Positions 31,860-37,419 of a DNA stretch of 37,419 nucleotides are shown in pieces. The stretch comes from Stenotrophomonas_A sp036403795. GTDB taxonomy: Bacteria > Pseudomonadota > Gammaproteobacteria > Xanthomonadales > Xanthomonadaceae. Made by a program: the position numbers and the translations under genes. The stretch spans positions 1-37,419 of the forward strand of contig DASWQJ010000088.1 of assembly GCA_036403795.1 (NCBI GenBank), read 5' to 3'. Position 1 is the stretch's first letter; each line of letters begins with the position of its first letter. The notes under the pieces are model-generated. The model was not told where the DNA came from. It searched no databases and saw only the letters and a program-made list of their open reading frames with translations.

Positions 31860-32013
31860 GGGTTCGGGTATCCGGCGGTTGGGGTGGTTCTCGGGGGATT
31901 CTCCCTTAACCCGCACATTAAACGCGAGTTTTCACTGAGAATCCGGGAATACAATGCGCCGAAACTGGCGCCTGCAGCCATCGATGCAGGGGATTGATCG
32001 GATCGGTGAGCGA
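31860..32013. promoter_or_regulatory. Divergent lrp / dadA control region
   Basis: This 154-bp region lies between the two start codons. On the plus strand TACAAT (31950-31955) is a good -10 box for dadA, with only a weak TTTTCA-type -35 (31929-31934). It would give a leader of about 57 nt. An A/T-rich stretch around 31915-31937 is the most likely Lrp-binding site and could serve both promoters. Confidence 0.5.
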
Positions 32014-33321
32014 ATGCGCGTTTTGGTGCTGGGCAGTGGAGTGATCGGAACGACGAGCGCCTGGTACCTGGCGCAAGCCGGTTTCGAAGTCACCGTGGTC
32101 GATCGCCAGCCGGCGCCGGCGCTGGAAACCAGCTACGCCAATGCCGGCCAGCTTTCATTCGGGTACACCTCGCCGTGGGCGGCGCCCGGCGTGCCGCTCA
32201 AGGCCATCAAGTGGTTGTTCGAGGCGCATGCACCCCTGTCGATCCGCCCCACGCTGGACCTGCAGCAATACGTCTGGTTGGCGGGGATGCTGCGCAACTG
32301 CACGGCCGAGCGCTACCAGCTCAACAAGGCCCGCATGGTCCGGATGTCCGAGTACAGCCGTGATTGCTTGAACGAGCTGGTCGCGGCGACGGGTATCGAT
32401 TTCGAGGGACGGCGCCTGGGCACCACCCAACTGTTCCGTACCCAGCAGCAACTGGATGCGGCAGCGCAGGACATCGCGGTGCTGGCCCAGTACGGCGTGC
32501 CCTACGAGTTGTTGGCGCCCGACCAGATTGCCAGCGTCGAGCCCGGCCTGGCGGAGGGCGGCGCCCAGCTCGCGGGCGCGTTGCGGCTGCCCAATGACCA
32601 GACCGGTGACTGTCGCCTGTTCACCCAGCGCCTGGCGGCGATGGCCTCTGCGGCTGGCGTGGAATTCCGCTTCGGCCATTCGATCGAGGCCTTGATGGCC
32701 GGTCACGGCCGCATCGATGGCGTGCGCATCGACGGTCGCGTCGAAACCGCCGACCGCTATGTCCTCGCCCTCGGCAGTTATTCATCGCACCTGGTCCGCC
32801 CGCTCGGCCTGAACCTGCCGGTCTATCCACTCAAGGGTTTTTCGCTGACGCTGCCGATCGTCGATGGCGCGCGCGCGCCGACCTCTACCATCCTGGACGA
32901 GAGCTACAAGATCGCGGTGACGCGTTTTGAAGACCGCATCCGGGTGGGCGGCATGGCCGAGGTCTCCGGTTACGACCTATCGCTCAATCCCAAACGACGT
33001 GCCACGCTGGAGATGGTGGTCAACGACCTGTTCCCCGGGGGCGGTGACCTGGCGCGAGGCGAGTTCTGGACCGGTCTGCGACCGGCCACGCCAGATGGCA
33101 CCCCCGTGGTCGGCGCGACGCCTTATTCGAACCTGTTCCTCAACACCGGGCACGGCACGCTGGGTTGGACGATGGCCTGTGGGTCGGGTCGTTACCTGGC
33201 CGACCTGATGAGCGCGCGCCAGCCGCAGATCAGCACCGAAGGCCTGGACATTTCCCGCTACGGCAGCGCCGTCGCCCCGCAACCTACCGGAGCCCACGCG
33301 TGCGTCCAGCCCACGCCCTGA
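32014..33321 (+). CDS. dadA: D-amino acid dehydrogenase small subunit DadA
   Basis: The protein has 435 residues. ATG 32014 gives an N-terminus colinear with E. coli DadA (MRVLVLGSGVIGTTSAWYLA) and has GGTGAG just upstream; an earlier in-frame ATG lies inside the -10 box. The FAD motif is at 5-12 (VLGSGVIG). Conserved blocks are ETSYANAGQLSFGYTSPWAA, PVYPLKGFSLTLP, TGLRPATPDGTPVVG and NTGHGTLGWTMACGSGR. It oxidises D-alanine and other D-amino acids to keto acids and feeds electrons to the respiratory chain at the inner membrane. The stop lies 22 nt inside the alr gene, so the two are translationally coupled. Confidence 0.96.
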   Translation: MRVLVLGSGVIGTTSAWYLAQAGFEVTVVDRQPAPALETSYANAGQLSFGYTSPWAAPGVPLKAIKWLFEAHAPLSIRPTLDLQQYVWLAGMLRNCTAERYQLNKARMVRMSEYSRDCLNELVAATGIDFEGRRLGTTQLFRTQQQLDAAAQDIAVLAQYGVPYELLAPDQIASVEPGLAEGGAQLAGALRLPNDQTGDCRLFTQRLAAMASAAGVEFRFGHSIEALMAGHGRIDGVRIDGRVETADRYVLALGSYSSHLVRPLGLNLPVYPLKGFSLTLPIVDGARAPTSTILDESYKIAVTRFEDRIRVGGMAEVSGYDLSLNPKRRATLEMVVNDLFPGGGDLARGEFWTGLRPATPDGTPVVGATPYSNLFLNTGHGTLGWTMACGSGRYLADLMSARQPQISTEGLDISRYGSAVAPQPTGAHACVQPTP

Positions 33322-34400
33322 TCGATCTCGGCGCGCTGCGTCACAACTATCGCCTGGCCCGCCGCATTGGCGGCGGCAAGGCACTGGCCATCGTCAAGGC
33401 CGACGCTTATGGCCATGGCGCGGTGCGCTGTGCCCAAGCATTGGAAGCCGAAGCCGATGGGTTTGGCGTGGCCTGCATCGAAGAAGCGCTGGAGCTGCGC
33501 CAGGCCGGCATCCGCGCTCCGATCCTGCTGTTGGAAGGCTTCTTCGAGCCGGACGAACTCCCGCTGATCGCCGAGCACGATCTGTGGACCGTCGTCGCCA
33601 CCCCGGCGCAGGTGCAGGCGCTGGCCGCGTTCCAGAGCCCTCGGCCGCTACACGTATGGCTCAAGCTCGACAGCGGCATGCATCGGCTGGGGTTGTCGCC
33701 GGAGGATTTCCGTGCCGCCTGGCTGCGCTTGCATGGCCTGCCGCAAGTGGCCTCGATCGTGCTGATGACGCATCTGGCACGCGCCGATGAACTGGACAGC
33801 AGCCGCACCGACGAACAGGCGGTCGCCTTCGCGCTCGCCAGCCGCGGCATGCAGGCCCAGACCAGCCTGTGCAACTCGCCTGGTCTGCTGGGGTGGCCCG
33901 CACTGCGCGGCGATTGGGCACGCCCGGGCCTGATGCTTTATGGCGCCAATCCATTCCCCGACCACAACCCGCTGACCGCGCAGCTGCGGCCGGTGATGTC
34001 GTTGCGTTCCACAATCATCGCCACTCGCGAACTCAGCCCCGGCGAGCCGATTGGCTACGGCGCGCGCCATGTCACCGAGCGGCCCACCCGCGTGGGCGTG
34101 GTGGCGATGGGATATGCCGATGGCTATCCCCAGTTCGCACCCAATGGCACGCCGGTCATGGTCGATGGACGCGAGTGTGCGCTGGTGGGCCGGGTCTCGA
34201 TGGACATGCTGACCGTGGACCTGACCGATCACCCCGCAGCCGACGTCGGTGCACCGGTACAGCTGTGGGGTGGGGCGCCTGACATCTCCCTGCTGGCCCG
34301 GCACTGCAACGTCAGCGCGTACCAGATGCTGAGCGGGCTCAAGCGCGTGCCGCGCCGGTATGTCGAAACGCTCGACGCCGCGCCAGGTCACGCGACCTAA
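33300..34400 (+). CDS. alr: Alanine racemase (catabolic DadX-type position)
   Basis: The protein has 366 residues from GTG 33300, with GGAG 8 nt upstream; it overlaps dadA by 22 nt. The PLP lysine is K33 in AIVKADAYGHG. The second catalytic base is the Tyr in PIGYGARHV, and VSMDMLTVDL and GLMLYGANPF are further signatures. It interconverts L- and D-alanine as a dimer. Next to dadA it probably serves L-alanine catabolism (L-Ala to D-Ala to pyruvate), but if it is the only racemase in the genome it also supplies D-Ala for murein. Confidence 0.96.
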   Translation: MRPAHALIDLGALRHNYRLARRIGGGKALAIVKADAYGHGAVRCAQALEAEADGFGVACIEEALELRQAGIRAPILLLEGFFEPDELPLIAEHDLWTVVATPAQVQALAAFQSPRPLHVWLKLDSGMHRLGLSPEDFRAAWLRLHGLPQVASIVLMTHLARADELDSSRTDEQAVAFALASRGMQAQTSLCNSPGLLGWPALRGDWARPGLMLYGANPFPDHNPLTAQLRPVMSLRSTIIATRELSPGEPIGYGARHVTERPTRVGVVAMGYADGYPQFAPNGTPVMVDGRECALVGRVSMDMLTVDLTDHPAADVGAPVQLWGGAPDISLLARHCNVSAYQMLSGLKRVPRRYVETLDAAPGHAT

Positions 34401-34444
34401 CCCCGCGGCTCCAGACCGGCATCGACCCAGCGCCGGGCGGGCCC

Positions 34445-35029
34445 TCAACGCGAAGCGCTGGCGCTCGCGCGGAACTGCTTGCGGGACCACTCATCGATCA
34501 TCCGCTTCTCATAGCGCAGCGGATCGCTGTCGCTGAGGCGGCTGGTATTCATCAAAAACGCGGTGTCCACCAGCTTCTGCTCGCCCTGGGCCACGACCTG
34601 GCCATGACGGTCGGTCCAGGTGTAGGTGAAGCTCAGGCGCGGCGGATACAGGTCCTTGACCACCCGGATATCGTCCGATCGCGGGCCATGCCAGGGCTCG
34701 TATTGTCCCGCGCGCTTGATGTCGGTGATGGTGACTTCGACCTTGTCGCCGGCCGGCAGCTGCTTGGCGACCGCTTGGCGGAAATACTCGGCCAGATCGT
34801 GCACCCAATTGCCCTGCTGGGACTGGAAGCGATTGCCGCTGTAGCGGATTTCCGTGAATTGGTTGGGGTCGGTCCATTGCACTGCCACCGGGCCCTCGGC
34901 CGGTAACGCGCGTGGGGCCTGGGGGTCGGTGACGTTGCGTACGCGGGCACTGGCGCCTGGCGCGGTGGCCAGCAGGCAAGCCAGCAGCAAGGCACCGAGG
35001 GAAGTCTGGAGCAGGATCTGGGGCTTCAT
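34445..35029 (-). CDS. DUF3016 domain-containing exported protein
   Basis: The protein has 194 residues. The start at 35029 opens a signal peptide (MKPQILLQTSLGALLLACLL, ending near ASA at about residue 29). The mature part has the DUF3016 pattern: PVAVQWTDPNQFTEIRYSGN, then LPAGDKVEVTITDIKRAGQ and YPPRLSFTYTWTDRHGQVV, ending GEQKLVDTAFLM. This family is a periplasmic protein of unknown function in Gammaproteobacteria. It converges on alr with 44 bp between stops. Confidence 0.82.
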   Translation of the reverse strand: MKPQILLQTSLGALLLACLLATAPGASARVRNVTDPQAPRALPAEGPVAVQWTDPNQFTEIRYSGNRFQSQQGNWVHDLAEYFRQAVAKQLPAGDKVEVTITDIKRAGQYEPWHGPRSDDIRVVKDLYPPRLSFTYTWTDRHGQVVAQGEQKLVDTAFLMNTSRLSDSDPLRYEKRMIDEWSRKQFRASASASR

Positions 35030-35388
35030 GGGGGAATCCCGGTTTCGGGGCGAGTGTGTCGAAGTGTGCGCCCCCCCACAAAGCGCCGGCAACGTGCGCC
35101 ACAGGCCCGGGCGCCAGCGGTTGCGCGGCATTCATCGGCCTGGGGCCGCTGTCGGCCGTGACGCAGGCGACCGTCATGACCGTCCTGCGAGCCAGGCAGG
35201 ACGCTCACGTTGGTCGCTCCGGTCCGAGGCCGGCCGGACACCGCCGTCCCATTGGCGCACCGCGATCTGTCCACGCACCCGAATGACGCGAATGCCTGGA
35301 TAAACGTAGACAGCGGATTCACCGCGCATCGGCACGCGCTTCACGCGCCGCGCGGCAAGATCGCTCCACCCCTCCCACGTGCGACCCC
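35030..35388. other. 359-bp divergent intergenic region
   Basis: It separates the DUF3016 gene (-) from the 155-aa gene (+). A perfect 7-bp hairpin (GTCCTGC at 35182-35188, GCAGGAC at 35196-35202) is present. I find no convincing promoter boxes, no supported small gene and no RNA family. Confidence 0.4.
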
Positions 35389-35856
35389 ATGAAGCCGACG
35401 TCGCTATCGCCCACGTCCGACCTCCGCCTGCAATTCATCGATTGGGCCAAGCAACATGGTCACAACCCGAGAACCGGCGCGGCGCTGTTCGTCGACCTGC
35501 AAAGCGACCTGGACGTGGCAGAGCAGCTCCCGCGCCTCCCGGAGGGCGCCGATGCGCGCGAACGCTTGCGGCGCGACCTGGCTGCCCTGGCCGAACAGTC
35601 CGACGTGGCCGTGCAGTTCCCGCCGGTATATTCGTGCCGCAATACCCGGGGAATGGAATACCGCTACTCGCTGATGCTGGTGATCGCCGAGGATTGCGTC
35701 GAATGGACCGGGCGTGTCTGGAGCGGCCTGGATTACCAAGGCGTGCTCACCGGTCGCGGATGCGGTCCGCGCAGCAACTACACCCACTTGGCCCGCATGG
35801 CGATCGAGCGAGAGCTCGAGCAGACCGTGCCGCATTACGTGGGGAACGCGGCATGA
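35389..35856 (+). CDS. Hypothetical protein (155 aa), first gene of an overlapping pair
   Basis: The protein has 155 residues from ATG 35389; the Shine-Dalgarno is weak. It is soluble, with no signal peptide. Visible parts are LRLQFIDWAKQHGHNPRTGA, a helical region (ARERLRRDLAALAEQSDVAV) and a more beta-like C-terminal half (FPPVYSCRNTRGMEYRYSLM, EWTGRVWSGLDYQGVLTGR). I do not recognise the family. The stop overlaps the next start (ATGA), so it is translationally coupled to the small membrane protein. Confidence 0.7.
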   Translation: MKPTSLSPTSDLRLQFIDWAKQHGHNPRTGAALFVDLQSDLDVAEQLPRLPEGADARERLRRDLAALAEQSDVAVQFPPVYSCRNTRGMEYRYSLMLVIAEDCVEWTGRVWSGLDYQGVLTGRGCGPRSNYTHLARMAIERELEQTVPHYVGNAA

Positions 35857-36101
35857 GCGCGAAAGCCACCCTGGCCGGTAGCGACTGCCACCGCCAATGT
35901 GAGGCGCTGGGCGTGGCGCGCGTGCGCGCGCTGCTGCGATTCGAAGACGACGACAACGGCCCCGGCTGGCGCCGCGAAGCCCAGCAATGGCTGGACGAGC
36001 GGCTGCGTCGCGAGGGCGAGCGCGCCTACGCCATGGTGATGACCTCGATCGTGTTGCTGTCCACCGCGATCGTAGTGCTGGCCTTGTTGTCGTGGGATTG
36101 A
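35853..36101 (+). CDS. Small tail-anchored membrane protein (82 aa), function unknown
   Basis: The protein has 82 residues from ATG 35853, overlapping the previous stop. A hydrophilic N-terminal part of about 58 residues (RVRALLRFEDDDNGPGWRRE, QQWLDERLRREGERAYAM) is followed by one C-terminal helix (VMTSIVLLSTAIVVLALLSW) that ends the protein. A tail anchor with the N-terminus in the cytoplasm is likely. It may recruit the protein encoded upstream to the membrane; that is inference. No family is recognised. Confidence 0.72.
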   Translation: MSAKATLAGSDCHRQCEALGVARVRALLRFEDDDNGPGWRREAQQWLDERLRREGERAYAMVMTSIVLLSTAIVVLALLSWD

Positions 36102-36214
36102 GCTCGCGACGCAGGATGCTTGACGACGCCTTTGGCTCTTCCCACTCTATGGAGTGGCGCCCCGGTCCGCGACCGGGCCCGGCCGCTGCCGTCCACTTCC
36201 AAGCAGGCGATCCT

Positions 36215-37419
36215 TTGAACAAAGCCAGTCCTGGCGTCGATGGCACACCCGTCGACCCCGTCGTGATGGTTCCCGAGGGCACCTATCGGGAGATCTTCGA
36301 CAACGTAGACGCCGGCTTTTGCCTGATCGAGATGGTCTTCGAAGGCGAGCACGCGGTCGACTACATTTTCCGCGAGGTCAATACCGCCTTCGAACGCTTC
36401 ACCGGCCTGACCGACGCCACCGGCAAGTCGATGCGCCAGCTGCGCCCCGGTCACGAAGAGGAATGGTTCCAGCGCTACGGCGAAGTCGCGCGGACCGGAC
36501 GGCGCCTGCGTTTCGAACTGCAAGCCAAGGCGCTCGGCCGCTGGTATGCCGTGGACGCGTTCCGCATGGGGACAGAGCAAGCCCACCACGTCGGCATCCT
36601 GTTCGTGGATATCACCGAGCGCAAGCGCATCGAGCGCGAACTGGCCGAAAGCGAAGCACGCTTCAGTGCGCTGGCCGACGGCCTGCCGATGCCGGTGTGG
36701 GTGCTGGACGTCAACGGCGTCATGCGCTTCGTCAACAGCGCCTATGGCGACTTTTTCGGATTGGACATCTCCGCCGGCACCGTGCCTGCGTGGAGCGAAC
36801 TGCTGCACCCGGAAGACCTGCCGGTGCTTCAGTTCGAACTGGCAGAGGCGCTGCAGCACCAGCGTGGATTGCGCGCGCTGGTGCGGGCGCGCCGGCATGA
36901 CGGTCTCTGGCGTTGGTTGGAAATGACGGCCTCGCCGCGTTACTCGGCCGACGGACGCTTCATTGGCCTGGCGGGCAGCAGCCCGGACGTCACCGAACGA
37001 CGCGAGATCGAATTCGCCCGCGAACAATTGCTGGAGTCCGAGCGCATCGCCCGTGGCGAGGCCGAGAGCATGGCGCGCCTGAAGGACGAGTTCCTGGCCA
37101 CCTTGTCGCACGAATTGCGCACGCCCCTGACCACGATCCTGGGTTGGAGCGAATTGCTGCTGCAGCGCGTGGGCGACGACGACCCCAGCCACAAGGGCTT
37201 GTCGGTGATCGCCAGCAGCGCCCGGGCCCAGAAGCGCCTGATCTCGGACATGCTCGATCTCAGCAGCATGTTGCTGGGCAAGGTGCAGTTGGAGGTCGAA
37301 ACGCTCGACCTGGTGGAGCAGGTGCGCGAAGCCATCGGTGCCCAGGAACCGGTGGCCGAAGGCAAGGACCAGACCGTCAGCTTCGAGGCGCCGGACGTGC
37401 CCTGCCTGGTGCTGGGCGA
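36215..37419 (+). CDS. PAS-domain sensor histidine kinase (cut by window end)
   Basis: The frame is open to the last base, so the C-terminus is missing; about 401 residues are visible. The start is uncertain: TTG 36215 (AGG 8 nt upstream) is used here, and in-frame ATG 36116, ATG 36149 and GTG/ATG 36263/36266 are alternatives. The first PAS domain begins at YREIFDNVDAGFCLIEMVFE (about 24-135). A second PAS domain follows (about 145-265, FSALADGLPMPVWVLDVNGV) and then DVTERREIEFAREQLLESE. The HisKA box is FLATLSHELRTPLTTILGW, with the phospho-acceptor His at about 299. The ATPase and any receiver domain lie outside the window. No membrane helix is visible, so it is probably a cytoplasmic sensor. 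Confidence 0.9.
   Translation, partial: MNKASPGVDGTPVDPVVMVPEGTYREIFDNVDAGFCLIEMVFEGEHAVDYIFREVNTAFERFTGLTDATGKSMRQLRPGHEEEWFQRYGEVARTGRRLRFELQAKALGRWYAVDAFRMGTEQAHHVGILFVDITERKRIERELAESEARFSALADGLPMPVWVLDVNGVMRFVNSAYGDFFGLDISAGTVPAWSELLHPEDLPVLQFELAEALQHQRGLRALVRARRHDGLWRWLEMTASPRYSADGRFIGLAGSSPDVTERREIEFAREQLLESERIARGEAESMARLKDEFLATLSHELRTPLTTILGWSELLLQRVGDDDPSHKGLSVIASSARAQKRLISDMLDLSSMLLGKVQLEVETLDLVEQVREAIGAQEPVAEGKDQTVSFEAPDVPCLVLG

Noticed and set aside
31954..32013. An earlier in-frame ATG for dadA.
   Set aside because: It lies within the -10 box TACAAT and would add 20 residues before the conserved dinucleotide-binding start MRVLVLGSG.

Overview
This is high-GC chromosomal DNA with almost no gaps between genes. 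It most resembles Xanthomonadaceae/Lysobacteraceae (Stenotrophomonas, Pseudoxanthomonas, Luteimonas, Lysobacter and relatives). That placement is an inference from remembered protein families, from the lrp/dadA/alr, motA-motB and YadGH-type pairs, and from the intergenic palindromes; the genus cannot be fixed by eye. No rRNA, tRNA, CRISPR array, transposase, phage gene or origin was recognised.

Layout. 1-2.2 kb: a palindromic repeat, a three-part predicted murein hydrolase (-) and a 63-residue protein (+). 2.4-6 kb: a Tat-exported D-amino-acid-oxidase-like flavoprotein (-) whose sequence blocks are circularly permuted, then a LytS-type histidine kinase and LytTR regulator (+). 6.2-9.8 kb: an APC permease, a two-helix membrane protein of unknown function (-), and an MpaB/DUF2236 oxygenase. 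10-17.8 kb: an M13 lipoprotein peptidase (-), a PAS-GGDEF-EAL protein with a degenerate GGDEF, an outer-membrane barrel (-), a DODA-type dioxygenase and a YCII protein (-). 17.9-21.9 kb: a CPA1 Na+/H+ antiporter, a 590-bp intergenic stretch with a terminator, a nested palindrome and a minisatellite, then an ABC exporter pair. 22-23.8 kb: small DUF3297, DUF6630 and DUF4031 proteins and an acidic-tailed protein. 23.9-26.7 kb: a BlaI-type repressor with two operators and an M56/BlaR1-like membrane peptidase with a heptad-repeat tail, then a heptanucleotide array. 26.8-29.8 kb (-): motB, motA with a strong leader hairpin, an MliC-type lipoprotein and msrB. 29.9-31.3 kb: DUF3224, a proline-rich secreted protein and a Gln-rich hydrophilin-like protein with its own terminator. 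31.4-34.4 kb: Lrp divergent from overlapping dadA-alr. 34.4 kb to the end: DUF3016 (-), two overlapping unknown genes and a PAS histidine kinase cut by the window edge.

How the parts work together. Envelope and cell-wall themes recur: a murein hydrolase, a lysozyme-inhibitor-like lipoprotein, a BlaI/M56 pair, and D-amino-acid metabolism both outside (the Tat flavoprotein) and inside (DadA with alanine racemase). Signal transduction is prominent: LytS/LytTR, c-di-GMP hydrolysis, MotAB and a PAS kinase. Nothing here is an obvious mobile island.

Most worth checking: the circularly permuted oxidase (2370-3578), the GC-only hairpin ending 2 nt before the motA start (28681-28724), the M56 protein with a coiled-coil tail (24333-26540), and the palindromic repeat family whose three copies abut stop codons. 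Start codons were chosen from Shine-Dalgarno sites and family alignments held in memory, not from a computed search.
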